From Nevskia sp. (GTDB lineage Bacteria; Pseudomonadota; Gammaproteobacteria; Nevskiales; Nevskiaceae), in NCBI RefSeq assembly GCF_021732705.1, contig NZ_JAKFUM010000007.1, forward strand, positions 186,001 through 250,000: a stretch of DNA of 64,000 bases. The letters are read 5' to 3'. Below the pieces are notes generated by a model that searched no databases, was not told the DNA's origin, and saw only the letters and a list, made by a program, of their open reading frames with translations. Both the position numbers and the translations under genes were made by a program. Positions 43,568 through 50,952 of this stretch are shown here, one piece after another (the first letter of the stretch is position 1; each line of letters opens with the position of its first letter).

Positions 43568-43941
43568 GCGACCGTCCTCCCGCCGACGCGCAATGACCCG
43601 TGCCGCCGCAGGATGTCGTCCTGCATCTTCAGCAGGGTCTCGTCATCACCGAAGCGGGATTCAAACTCTCGCGGGTGCTTCGCCCGGCTGGGTCCAAACA
43701 CGCCATACGCAGCGCGCTCCCCCATGCCGGCCGGAACAGCGCCGCGGTGGTGATACGGGCACTCCGAAACGGTGAAGCGATGGCCGCGCCGGCGTCCGGC
43801 CGAAAGCAGATGATTCGCCTCGCCAGGATTGATACCGAGTCCCTGCATTCGGCACGGGACGCAACCGAGTTCCTTGATCAGCCGGAAACGCTCGCGTTCG
43901 GCAGGGGTCGCATCAGGAAGAGATTGGGACATGAAGCTCAT
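43561..43941 (-). CDS. Ref-like RecA-dependent nuclease
   Basis: A 126-aa protein. CVPCRMQG...EANHLLSAGRRRGHRFTVSECPYHH (HNH-type zinc/active-site block) and GPSRAKHPREFESRFG match P1 Ref, a RecA-dependent site-directed nuclease. P1 Ref cuts at RecA displacement loops and aids recombination. The P1 protein is longer with a basic N-terminal arm that is missing here. It is in a lambda nin-like recombination cluster. Confidence 0.75.
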   Translation of the reverse strand: MSFMSQSLPDATPAERERFRLIKELGCVPCRMQGLGINPGEANHLLSAGRRRGHRFTVSECPYHHRGAVPAGMGERAAYGVFGPSRAKHPREFESRFGDDETLLKMQDDILRRHGSLRVGGRTVAC

Positions 43942-44423
43942 GCGGCGATTGCCTCCACTTCGGCCGGATCGGGCTTAGGTGCTGGCAACGCTTCCGGTTT
44001 CGCGTCATCGCCCCACTTCACGCCGCGCTCGTTCCCGAACGCGAATAGGAGTTCAATCAGGTTCGACATGGTCTCGGCATCCATTCCGGATGTCCCCATG
44101 CCCAGTAGCACCATGCCGCCATCGATACCGCGCGCAATGCGCATCTCGTGTCGAAGGCTGGCCGTCAGCACGAGCTTCCAGTCGGCCGGGCACATCATCA
44201 CCAGTTCGTCATTGACCACCCAGGGAATCTGCTCCGAGATGTCGGTCAACATCGCCCACATGCGCGCGTTCTGGCGCAGCGTGCGGCGAGGGGTGAAAGT
44301 CTTGACGACGACCTGTACAAGCCTGCCGGTTTTCAGGATTCCATTCGCGAAGTCGTAGACGCGACGCCAGAACGACTTTTCGTCCGCGTGCGGACCCAGG
44401 ATGAAGGTCGGAAGATCGTTCAC
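43938..44423 (-). CDS. ninB: NinB-like recombination protein
   Basis: A 161-aa protein with GTG start in GTGA overlap. RTLRQNARMWAMLTDISEQIPW (about 47-68), LRHEMRIARGIDGGMVLLG (about 90-108) and MSNLIELLFAFGNERGV match lambda NinB (Orf), an ssDNA-binding recombination mediator. It should help RecT/YqaJ or host RecA at phage recombination. The last ~20 residues (PEALPAPKPDPAEVEAIAA) are a disordered extension. Confidence 0.85.
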   Translation of the reverse strand: MNDLPTFILGPHADEKSFWRRVYDFANGILKTGRLVQVVVKTFTPRRTLRQNARMWAMLTDISEQIPWVVNDELVMMCPADWKLVLTASLRHEMRIARGIDGGMVLLGMGTSGMDAETMSNLIELLFAFGNERGVKWGDDAKPEALPAPKPDPAEVEAIAA

Positions 44424-45100
44424 GGCGCGACCTCGCGCGGAGTCGTGAACGTCGCACCGGTCAGCGGCTCGATCATCGTGAGGTTGCCGCCGAACTGGCT
44501 GATGCCGGTGTCAATGTAGACGTGGCTGCCAATACGCTTCACTGAGTCGACGGGCGTGTGTCCGACGTAGGTCGTCGACAGGCCCGGCTTTGCGTCAGGC
44601 GGGAATCCGCCTATCTGAAGTCGACCCCACAGCAAGGATTGAATCTCGTCGCGGAGGAACGCGCCGGCATCAAGATCGAAGTCGTCGCCAAACCATTCAG
44701 CATGCAGCACGTTGAACCGCCGGCTGCCCCCGCCGACTACGATCACCAGTGGCAGCGCTTCGCAGGCTTGCGCCATCAGCGCGCGCTGTGCGTCCGAGAC
44801 CGAAGACCACCAGCGCCCACCGTTCGCGATCCAGTTCGTCGGGCGTCCGATCCAGGTGCGGATCAGCATGTCCTCATGATTGCCTCGCACGGCCTTGAAC
44901 CACGGCTGCGCCAGCAACGCGAGACAGCCCGGCGAGTCCGGCCCTCGGTCAATCAAGTCGCCGACGCTGAAGACGCGGTCGCATGCCGCGTCAAAGCGCG
45001 CGAGTTCCAGTAGCCGAAGGAACATCGAAAGCTGGCCGTGCATGTCGCCGACGACGAAGTCACGGCCGCGCTCGTTGCTGGCGAAGTGCTGGACGTTCAT
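44420..45100 (-). CDS. NinI-like serine/threonine phosphatase
   Basis: A 226-aa protein. GDMHG (18-22), GDLIDRG (47-53) and GNHED (73-77) are the metal-binding signatures of PPP-type phosphatases of the lambda phosphatase (NinI) kind, with likely C-terminal His residues. Lambda phosphatase is 221 aa, so the length fits. Targets are unknown. It is placed between NinB and the methyltransferase as in nin-type clusters. Confidence 0.9.
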   Translation of the reverse strand: MNVQHFASNERGRDFVVGDMHGQLSMFLRLLELARFDAACDRVFSVGDLIDRGPDSPGCLALLAQPWFKAVRGNHEDMLIRTWIGRPTNWIANGGRWWSSVSDAQRALMAQACEALPLVIVVGGGSRRFNVLHAEWFGDDFDLDAGAFLRDEIQSLLWGRLQIGGFPPDAKPGLSTTYVGHTPVDSVKRIGSHVYIDTGISQFGGNLTMIEPLTGATFTTPREVAP

Positions 45101-47187
45101 GCAGCCTTCAGCTTCGGGCGCTGCAATTCATGCGAAAAGTTCGCGCGCACAAGGGCTGCTGCGACAGGCGGGCAGACCGAATTACCGATCATGCGAACCT
45201 GAGCCGTCTTGGTCAGCGGGGTGCCATCAGGCTTCCGATCAATGATGTAGTCGGCTGGGAACCCCTGCGCCGTCGCAAGCTCGCGCGGGGTCAGCATCCG
45301 CATGCCGATGTCGACAATCTCGTAGGGTTCGCCGTGCACCATCACCAGGCCGAGGCGGTCCTTGGTCGGGATCGTGTGCATCGGTTCGTCGAGTGAAACC
45401 CCGTCGCGCTCGTTGCCGTAATACTTGACGAGGAAAGCCCGGACCTCGCCGGCATGCGTGCCGCTGGCCGTGATCGTCGGGGCTGGCTGGTCGACCGGCT
45501 GGCCGTCCTGACAGGTGCCGCGCAGCTTGATCAGGTGCGACGTGACGACTGACTGATGGCTGCCGCTGGCGCAGAGCGTGCTGATCGGCTCGCCGACCTC
45601 GCGGCCCACGTTCGGCACGCCGCCGCGATGGTTGTTGTGCTGCGCGAGGAAGGCAGCGACCAATGCTGTCTTTCCGCTGCCGCCGGCAGTCGTTGTGCCG
45701 ACAGGCTCCTCCACGCTATTGCAGGCGCTGGCCCCGAACTGACGGTCAAGAACCGCGGCGATGACCGCGTGCTTCGCGCCGCCACCGACGACCGTGCCGA
45801 GCGGCTGCTCGATGTCCAGGGCGCGCGGAGCCTGCCCCTCGCGCTCGCCATAGCCGGTCTGCACCAGCGTCGCAGCGACAACCGCCTGCCCGTTGCTGGC
45901 CGTCACCGTCTTGACCGGCTGATTGATGTCGGCGGTGCCATCGCCCCACCGCTGCACGCCGCCGGGCTTGCCCTCGCCGTGCGCAGCCTGAATCAGCGTC
46001 GCCGAGATCAGCGCCTGCTCGCCGCGATGCGCCCCGGTGACCGTCGGCATCGGATCGGTCATCGCAGTGCCCCGGCGGTCACCGTGGTGCGTCAGCGGAG
46101 CAACATGCGCCGATACAAGCCCGATCGGCGCAGAGCCACCAGGACGCACGATGTAACTGTTCGCCGTGACAGTCGGCAACGGCTCATCAATGCCAGCGCC
46201 AGTCGCGCCGTTCCGGAACTTCGTGATGTGCGGGACGACAACGGCATGCGCGCCGCCCTTCGGGTTCGCCGTGATCGTGGTCAGCGGCTCGTCGGCGTCA
46301 TTCACCCGAAGGCCAGAGCCGTAATTCGCGATCGGCACGATGAACGGGTTGGCGGAGTTGACGACGTAGCGCATGACGCCGCGCGCGATCCGGCGAAGCG
46401 TTGCCTCCGCAAGCGGCTTTTTACGCTCGAAGATGGACGGACATGAGATTGACCAGTCGATGCACTCAGCAGCCGTGCGCCACGGCCGCACCTTGCCAGA
46501 CTGCGCCGGCAGCTTCTTCGGGTCGCCATGCGTCGGCGCAGGCCAGACAATCGGCAAGCCATCGCGCCGGGCGATCAAGAACAGCCGCTTCCGGATCGTC
46601 GGTGCGCCGTAATCGCAGGCGCGCAGTTCGCGGTGCTCAATTGCATAGCCGAGCTTGCGAAACCGATCCAAGAACCTCTCGAAGTATTCGCCTTTGCGAT
46701 CAGGATCGGGGTGCCATTCCTTAACCGTGTACGGTTTGCCAGCAACGTCGATCTTCACGACCGTCCGCTGAATGAGCGGCCCCCAGGACCGGAATTCCTC
46801 GACGTTTTCCATGATGATTACGCGAGGCTTGACCTTGTCCGCCCACTTCGTAACTACCCAGGCAAGCCCTCGAATCTTCTTGCTGACCGGCTTCCCGCCC
46901 TTCGCCTTGCTGAAGTGCTTGCAGTCCGGCGACGCCCACAGCAGGCCGACCTGTCGATGGCCCATTGCGCCTTCAGGGTCGATTGCCCACACGTCCTCGC
47001 GGATGTGTCGGGTGAGCGGATGATTCGCTTCGTGCATCGCGAGCGCTTCGCCGTCGTGATTCACGGCGACATCGGGGCAGCGGCCGAGTGCTATCCGAAT
47101 ACCGGTCGACGCGCCTCCGCCGCCCGCGAAGGAGTCAACAACCAATTCATGGAAATCGAACTCAAAACTGCGGCCATCAGCGCTCAA
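45097..47187 (-). CDS. C5-cytosine DNA methyltransferase with nine tandem repeats in the TRD region
   Basis: A 696-aa protein with a TTG start at 47187 and GAGG upstream; no in-frame ATG is near. DSFAGGGGAS (18-27) is motif I, SPDCKHFS (86-93, catalytic Cys 89) is motif IV with S-P-D in place of P-P, ENV (127-129) is motif VI and KRLFLIARR near 200 is motif VIII. Nine repeats of about 35-45 aa, each with an EPxxTxTA-like core, fill about residues 295-600 where a target-recognition domain is expected. The C-terminus (MLTPRELATAQGFPADY) is motif X-like. It should methylate phage DNA; target site unknown. Confidence 0.9.
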   Translation of the reverse strand: MSADGRSFEFDFHELVVDSFAGGGGASTGIRIALGRCPDVAVNHDGEALAMHEANHPLTRHIREDVWAIDPEGAMGHRQVGLLWASPDCKHFSKAKGGKPVSKKIRGLAWVVTKWADKVKPRVIIMENVEEFRSWGPLIQRTVVKIDVAGKPYTVKEWHPDPDRKGEYFERFLDRFRKLGYAIEHRELRACDYGAPTIRKRLFLIARRDGLPIVWPAPTHGDPKKLPAQSGKVRPWRTAAECIDWSISCPSIFERKKPLAEATLRRIARGVMRYVVNSANPFIVPIANYGSGLRVNDADEPLTTITANPKGGAHAVVVPHITKFRNGATGAGIDEPLPTVTANSYIVRPGGSAPIGLVSAHVAPLTHHGDRRGTAMTDPMPTVTGAHRGEQALISATLIQAAHGEGKPGGVQRWGDGTADINQPVKTVTASNGQAVVAATLVQTGYGEREGQAPRALDIEQPLGTVVGGGAKHAVIAAVLDRQFGASACNSVEEPVGTTTAGGSGKTALVAAFLAQHNNHRGGVPNVGREVGEPISTLCASGSHQSVVTSHLIKLRGTCQDGQPVDQPAPTITASGTHAGEVRAFLVKYYGNERDGVSLDEPMHTIPTKDRLGLVMVHGEPYEIVDIGMRMLTPRELATAQGFPADYIIDRKPDGTPLTKTAQVRMIGNSVCPPVAAALVRANFSHELQRPKLKAA

Positions 47188-47561
47188 GGCGTTGCCCTCA
47201 ATGATGTGGAGTTGTTGTCACGGCTCGCGATGACGATTCGGATGCCGTGCGCGGCCTTTGTCTTTTCCTGCGCGTAGGTCACCGACATCAGATCGCTCCG
47301 ATCGTCGATGCCGAAGACGCGGGCGATCTCGTCGACCGTCCCCTTGAATGCGCTGCACAGGTTGTCGTGCGAATCCAGCGTGCGCGGCGACCGCCGGACG
47401 AGATGCACGCTGATCGGCAAAGCGGGACGAGGCTTCGATTGCAGGACCAGGCCGACAGCCTTGCGCTCCGCCTTCACCCGCCGCGACCGGGCCATGTGGT
47501 GCTCGCGCGCGTTCAGGGCGCTGATCACTTTCAACGGCAGTTCGATGGACAGCGCGCTCAT
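47184..47561 (-). CDS. RusA-like Holliday-junction resolvase candidate
   Basis: A 125-aa protein. RRSPRTLDSHDNLCSAFKGTVDEIARVFGIDD (about 56-87) follows the RusA core pattern of D-x-D-N-L...K...D.....G..D. RusA cuts four-way junctions. The length suits the family (~120 aa). It lies next to NinB, the phosphatase and the methyltransferase, which resembles lambdoid recombination clusters. It is read as a likely, not certain, member. Confidence 0.6.
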   Translation of the reverse strand: MSALSIELPLKVISALNAREHHMARSRRVKAERKAVGLVLQSKPRPALPISVHLVRRSPRTLDSHDNLCSAFKGTVDEIARVFGIDDRSDLMSVTYAQEKTKAAHGIRIVIASRDNNSTSLRATP

Positions 47562-47965
47562 GCCGCGCGCGCCTTGGCAAAGAACTCGGTGATCGTCGCG
47601 AGCTTTGATTCAGCGGCATGCAGCTTTTCCGTCTGTTCGCGAAGCTGGCGTTCCAGCTCGGATTCCCGCTTGCGGATCGACGCCGGGTCGTAGCCGCGCG
47701 AGTGCAGCAGCCACAGCATCGGGAACTCATTGCCGCAGGCGTCCATGAGCCGATCAAGGAAGTCGCCCTTGATACCGGCCTCGCCCTGCTTCAGCTTCGA
47801 CCAGGTCGCCGCGTCAAGGCCCGTGTCGAGCGCGACCGACTTGTCTTGCGATCCGGCGATCTCCGCGCACTTCGCGCAGGCTTGCGCGAGCGAATGACAC
47901 AGCGGGATGTCGGCTAGGTTGACCGGTACAGCAGGCCGGACCACGCGAAGGTCAAGGGTTCCCAT
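47558..47965 (-). CDS. HTH protein with coiled-coil C-terminus
   Basis: A 135-aa protein. Residues ~24-90 resemble a helix-turn-helix domain (IAGSQDKSVALDTGLDAATWSKLKQGEAGI), as in phage CII- or XRE-type regulators. A coiled coil follows (about 95-130, KRESELERQLREQTEKLHAAESKLA). It could be a transcription activator of this arm. It overlaps the HNH-AP2 gene by 14 bases. Confidence 0.55.
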   Translation of the reverse strand: MGTLDLRVVRPAVPVNLADIPLCHSLAQACAKCAEIAGSQDKSVALDTGLDAATWSKLKQGEAGIKGDFLDRLMDACGNEFPMLWLLHSRGYDPASIRKRESELERQLREQTEKLHAAESKLATITEFFAKARAA

Positions 47966-48506
47966 AGATCACCTTCTGTAGTGCTTCGCGTGCCTGACGA
48001 AGCTCGCTCTCAAGCGCAGTGACGCGCGCGGCAAAATGCGCGTGCAACACTTCGACGGGGATCTCATTGAGTCGGGCAAATTCGCCGCCCAACCTTTGCG
48101 CAACTTCGTTGTACGCAAGCGCAGCTTCTATTTCGGTCGAGAAACTGCCGATGTATTTGCAGCCAGCTTTCGCAACGAAGATTCCAGGCTTAGGGCTATA
48201 AACGCCCTTGTACTTCCCCGCTCTCGGGAAAACCGAATTCCATGCGTTCTGACTGGCAGAACAAACACGAATGTTGCTACGCCGATTGTCGAGGCCGTTG
48301 TTGTTGATGTGGTCGACCACAGCGCCCTTCGGCGCGTCAAGCAGCATCCGGTGAAGCTGCACCCGTCGACCGGACACAGTGGTGGCTGCATAACGATGCT
48401 TAGGCATTTCGACGACATGCCACTTGTACGCGGCAACTAATGCTTCGTCCTGCCTATCGACGAGGGCAAAAAAGCCTTTCGTCAATGGGATTTCAACGTG
48501 ACTCAC
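47952..48506 (-). CDS. HNH-AP2 endonuclease (homing-type)
   Basis: A 184-aa protein. VDHINNNGLDNRRSNIRVCSASQNAWN (about 64-90) is an HNH nuclease motif, followed by an AP2 DNA-binding segment (GVYSPKP...YIGSFSTEIEAALAYNEVAQRLGGEFA, about 100-145). A coiled-coil extension (about 155-184) ends at the HTH gene. HNH-AP2 proteins act as free-standing homing endonucleases in phages. It stands at the 5' end of the nin-like operon, next to the tRNA. Confidence 0.85.
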   Translation of the reverse strand: MSHVEIPLTKGFFALVDRQDEALVAAYKWHVVEMPKHRYAATTVSGRRVQLHRMLLDAPKGAVVDHINNNGLDNRRSNIRVCSASQNAWNSVFPRAGKYKGVYSPKPGIFVAKAGCKYIGSFSTEIEAALAYNEVAQRLGGEFARLNEIPVEVLHAHFAARVTALESELRQAREALQKVIYGNP

Positions 48507-48587
48507 AATCAGCCTCCAAGGAATGGAGTGTCATGGAAGGTCTGTTCACGGGCACGCTGAAGGCCGATGAACAACGCATACAAAAAC

Positions 48588-48662
48588 TGGCTGATCGGGA
48601 TGGACTCGAACCATCGAATGGCGGAACCAAAAACCGCTGCCTTACCGCTTGGCGACCGATCA
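48588..48662 (-). tRNA. tRNA-Gln (anticodon TTG)
   Basis: A 75-nt cloverleaf on the minus strand including CCA. The acceptor stem TGATCGG/CCGATCA is a perfect 7-bp match, the T arm is GATGG-TTCGAGT-CCATC, the D arm matches that of E. coli tRNA-Gln, and the anticodon loop TTTTGGT gives anticodon TTG. The anticodon stem has one T-T mismatch next to the loop. Phage tRNAs supplement rare codons or resist tRNA cleavage by host defences. Confidence 0.9.
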
Positions 48663-49107
48663 ATTGAAGTGAGAGACGTGGGGGGCGGCGCGACACGCCC
48701 CCGTGCATATCCGCTTGTGCTGGCTGCAAGGACTCGAATGCAGACTGTTCCCGCCGGCCGTCGCGCAGCCTCGGTTTCACCAGGGTTGTATAGGTGCCGA
48801 ACTGTTCCCGGCTGTCAGTCGCCCCACTGTTCTCGCGGTATTGCTCCGACCACTGTTGCACTGCTTCACGGCCACCGCAGGGGTGCGCTCGCCGCAGAAC
48901 ACTCAGATCGGCAGTTCCCTGATTCCCAGGCCACCCGTTCAGGGAGGCGCGACCGCCACCCGTCAATTCGCAAACGCTTTGTGATGCTGGCCGGGCTTGC
49001 CGGCTATCCGGTTGATCGCCGCACGCTGAATCTGTCGGCTGAGTTCGCGCTGGTAGCACCCCTGCCCGCGTGTCCATCCACGCCGCAGCATCACAAAACA
49101 TTCGAGA
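48663..49107. other. 445-bp region with no confident gene
   Basis: No ORF here is trustworthy: the open minus-strand frame runs through the tRNA, and the plus frame is its shadow. It contains three copies of the 7-mer ACTGTTC (48744, 48801, 48826), two of them followed by CCG and one by TCG, and a TTCGAGT-containing hairpin near 48724 that resembles a tRNA 3' end but does not form an acceptor stem. A 42-aa frame (start 49096, minus) cannot be excluded. Confidence 0.4.
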
Positions 49108-49133
49108 AGCCGACGGCGCGAACGCCGTCGGCT
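49108..49133 (-). terminator. strong stem-loop downstream of the small membrane-protein genes
   Basis: AGCCGACGGCG and CGCCGTCGGCT form a perfect 11-bp stem with a 4-base loop. On the minus strand it is followed by TTCTCGAATGTTTTG, a broken T-rich tract. It separates the cro-operon membrane genes from the tRNA and nin-like genes and could end early leftward transcription or act as a bidirectional terminator. Confidence 0.65.
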
Positions 49134-49151
49134 CTATTTCAGAACTACGCT

Positions 49152-49484
49152 TCAGATGGACCACATTCGCGGTCGTATCGGCACACGCGCAGCGGCCTCC
49201 GGCCACTGCCGCGCGGGCGTCACGGCGATGCGGCCGGGCTTCAGGCCGGCACGACTCGAATGCTGAACGGGGACCAGGGTGACGGCCGTTCCGGGGTTCG
49301 TAGCCACCGGGGCCGCTTCCAGCCCCTTGATGGCGAGAACGGCCGAAGCCGGTGCCAGTTCGGTCATCGCGTAGTCGTCCTTCGGTTCGTGCGCCGCACC
49401 GCCCTGAATCAGCGGCGGTGCGACCAGCAGGCATACCGCCCACATGACCGCCATGATCGGCAAGACCCATTTCGTCTTGTGCAT
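49152..49484 (-). CDS. 110-aa exported or membrane-anchored protein
   Basis: MHKTKWVLPIMAVMWAVCLLVAPPLIQGG: a basic start and one hydrophobic segment (about 7-24) that can be a signal peptide or anchor. The remainder is Ala/Val/Pro-rich and ends with an arginine-rich tail. ATG 49484 is preferred; 49496 is a longer option. It ends 19 bases before the stem-loop at 49133 and is the last of four small membrane genes after cro. Confidence 0.55.
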   Translation of the reverse strand: MHKTKWVLPIMAVMWAVCLLVAPPLIQGGAAHEPKDDYAMTELAPASAVLAIKGLEAAPVATNPGTAVTLVPVQHSSRAGLKPGRIAVTPARQWPEAAARVPIRPRMWSI

Positions 49485-49535
49485 CACTCTCTCCACATTT
49501 GCCCCGGAGGGGCGGGACTGGAATGCACCGGGCCA

Positions 49536-49625
49536 TTACTTGCGCTCCGGTGCGACACGCATCAGGTAGATGAACACCGCGACGATCGCGATGGCGGCGA
49601 GGATCAGGGCTTGCCACAGCGTCAC
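49536..49625 (-). CDS. 29-aa single-TM micropeptide
   Basis: Translated directly from 49625: a GTG start in a GTGA overlap with the previous stop, then LWQALILAAIAIVAVFIYLM, a single membrane helix, and a short polar tail ending PERK. The exact 4-base overlap supports its being a real gene. Confidence 0.6.
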   Translation of the reverse strand: MTLWQALILAAIAIVAVFIYLMRVAPERK

Positions 49626-49837
49626 CGCCGTTCCTCCCAAATCACGGAAACGACGAATACGATCAAGACCAAGGCAAGCGCCAGAACGCCGCCGCCGTCG
49701 CCCGGCACCGTGCCTTGTGCGGGCGACGACGGCTGTTCCTGCGCCACCCCCGTGGAATTCGTGGCGTCGCGCGGCAAGACGATCGGCTCGGCGAGGCGAA
49801 CGTCGTGGAAGTCGGGGCGTGCGGAAGGGGCGATCAC
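49622..49837 (-). CDS. 71-aa C-tail-anchored membrane protein
   Basis: GTG start at 49837 in a GTGA overlap, with AAAGG upstream. The N-terminal 45 residues are polar and disordered-looking; the C-terminus has a transmembrane segment (about 50-66, VLALALVLIVFVVSVIW) and a short basic end. Coupled to genes on both sides. Confidence 0.6.
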   Translation of the reverse strand: MIAPSARPDFHDVRLAEPIVLPRDATNSTGVAQEQPSSPAQGTVPGDGGGVLALALVLIVFVVSVIWEERR

Positions 49838-49983
49838 GGGCCTTTCTTCCGGTCTGGCGCGAGTGCCCAAATGACGGCAGCCCCTACGGCGCAAACGATC
49901 GCGCTGACAACGCGATCATTTCGAGACAGCAGCAGCGCCGTCATGATCAGCACCCAAACCGCAATCGCCGGTCGCGCGCCCAT
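49834..49983 (-). CDS. 49-aa two-TM membrane protein
   Basis: MGARPAIAVWVLIMTALLLS...VVSAIVCAVGAAVIWAL: two hydrophobic helices with a short charged turn and a lysine-rich end. The ATG at 49983 is two bases after the cro stop. It could act as an early membrane-targeting protein or exclusion factor. Unknown. Confidence 0.6.
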   Translation of the reverse strand: MGARPAIAVWVLIMTALLLSRNDRVVSAIVCAVGAAVIWALAPDRKKGP

Positions 49984-49984
49984 G

Positions 49985-50221
49985 TCAGGCAGCCGCCTGC
50001 GAGCCGGTGCCGCGCACGACCGCCCAATCGACATCCGGGCGCGTGACTTCGACGGGCACTTTCCCCTCCGTCTCGCGCTCGATGTTGATGGCGAGGCTCT
50101 CGCCGGGCGTCGCGTTCTCGCTCGACACCAGCATCAGATAGCCGACCGTCGATCCGACGGCTTTGGCAAACGCCTCGCGGTCGAGGCGGGACAAGGGCAA
50201 CCAGAATTCGCGGAATTTCAT
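49985..50221 (-). CDS. cro: Cro-like repressor of the early switch
   Basis: A 78-aa protein. LSRLDREAFAKAVGSTVGYLMLVSSENATPGESLAINIERETEGKV is a helix-turn-helix with the YdaS/Cro-type pattern, ending in RPDVDWAVVR, a motif that often follows the HTH in this group. It is divergent from the repressor gene and its -10 overlaps operator 50233. Its promoter lies so close to the ATG that the mRNA may be almost leaderless. It should promote lytic development by repressing the repressor. Confidence 0.75.
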   Translation of the reverse strand: MKFREFWLPLSRLDREAFAKAVGSTVGYLMLVSSENATPGESLAINIERETEGKVPVEVTRPDVDWAVVRGTGSQAAA

Positions 50222-50230
50222 AGTGCCGTG

Positions 50231-50259
50231 AGACTAGCGTCCGCTAGTCTTCTCGTCAA
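50231..50259 (-). promoter_or_regulatory. cro-operon promoter with overlapping 16-bp operator
   Basis: Minus strand: TTGACG (50254-50259), a 17-base spacer and TAGTCT (50231-50236). The -10 lies in the perfect dyad AGACTAGCG TC CGCTAGTCT (50231-50250), so repressor binding would block polymerase. The same arrangement of -10 in the operator is repeated at 52478. Confidence 0.75.
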
Positions 50260-50289
50260 TAGCGATCACTCGTTTAGTTTTCACTAGCG
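50253..50289 (+). promoter_or_regulatory. candidate repressor promoter with operator half-sites
   Basis: TCGTCA (50253-50258), a 16-base spacer and TAGTTT (50275-50280) give a moderate promoter in front of the repressor gene. AATAGCG (50258-50264) and ACTAGCG (50283-50289) are operator half-sites without a matching partner. They could give graded self-regulation. Confidence 0.5.
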
Positions 50290-50307
50290 GTGCGCGGTAA
50301 TAAGTGG

Positions 50308-50952
50308 ATGGCAAAACCGCGCAAACCAGACGATCCGATCACGGCCAATCGGCGGCGGAAGCTCCGCGACCTTGTGTCGAGCTACGACTCGGTAGCCGAC
50401 TTTTGCAGGCGATACGGGCTAGACGAGGGTTACATCGGCCAGCTTCTGAATGGCTTTTCGAGCTTTGGGGAAAAGTCCGCACGCAATCTGCGCGCGAAAA
50501 TCGGGTCGATTCCCGACGGATACTTTGAGTCGCAACAGGACGCCAATGTTGAACCGGGGCCAGCCCTTGCCCCTGTGCGGATGGTGCCTATCGTGGCAAT
50601 GGTTCAGGCAGGGCCAAATGGCTTTTTCGAGATCATCGGCCATGTTGCCGGGGAAGAAGTACCGTTCTACACGCGGAGCACGAACGCCTACGCGCTCAGA
50701 GTGCGGGGCGATTCGATGCGCCCCAGGATTCGCAGCGGGCAGATCATCGTGGCGGACCCTGACACGGTTTACGCGCCCGAAGACGATGTGGTCGTGATGC
50801 TGAAGTCGGGGGAGTACATGGTTAAGGAACTGCTCGTCGAGCGGAATGACGAAATTGTCGTCACCAGCGTCAACAACGGCGAGCGGCGAACAATCGCCAA
50901 GGCCGACATCGAGTACATCCATTGCGTAGTCGACATCATGAGGCGGGGATGA
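50308..50952 (+). CDS. LexA/CI-like S24 repressor
   Basis: A 214-aa protein from ATG 50308; a GTG at 50290 would add six residues. N-terminal HTH (VADFCRRYGLDEGYIGQLLNG, about 29-49), then the S24 peptidase domain: cleavage bond A101-G102 (MVQAGP), S136 in RGDSMRPR and K173 in GEYMVKEL. The spacing of 34 residues from the cleavage Gly to the Ser and 37 to the Lys equals that in E. coli LexA. RecA-stimulated self-cleavage would induce the phage after DNA damage. The gene and cro diverge over the shared operator region. Confidence 0.9.
   Translation: MAKPRKPDDPITANRRRKLRDLVSSYDSVADFCRRYGLDEGYIGQLLNGFSSFGEKSARNLRAKIGSIPDGYFESQQDANVEPGPALAPVRMVPIVAMVQAGPNGFFEIIGHVAGEEVPFYTRSTNAYALRVRGDSMRPRIRSGQIIVADPDTVYAPEDDVVVMLKSGEYMVKELLVERNDEIVVTSVNNGERRTIAKADIEYIHCVVDIMRRG

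Noticed and set aside
48722-48746. Second tRNA
   Set aside because: A TTCGAGT loop and CCA-like end are present, but the T stem does not pair and no matching acceptor strand is found upstream.
48493-49617. 374-codon minus frame from the small-membrane genes through the tRNA
   Set aside because: It reads through tRNA-Gln, a terminator-like hairpin and four better-supported small genes. Part of it looks protein-like, but no start or family supports it.
48567-49874. 435-codon plus frame covering the tRNA and membrane genes
   Set aside because: Antisense to supported genes and to a tRNA; no domain.
50290-50307. GTG 50290 as repressor start
   Set aside because: It would add only six residues, and the ATG at 50308 fits the length and start of other LexA-like phage repressors. 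It is kept as an alternative because a leaderless mRNA would begin near it.
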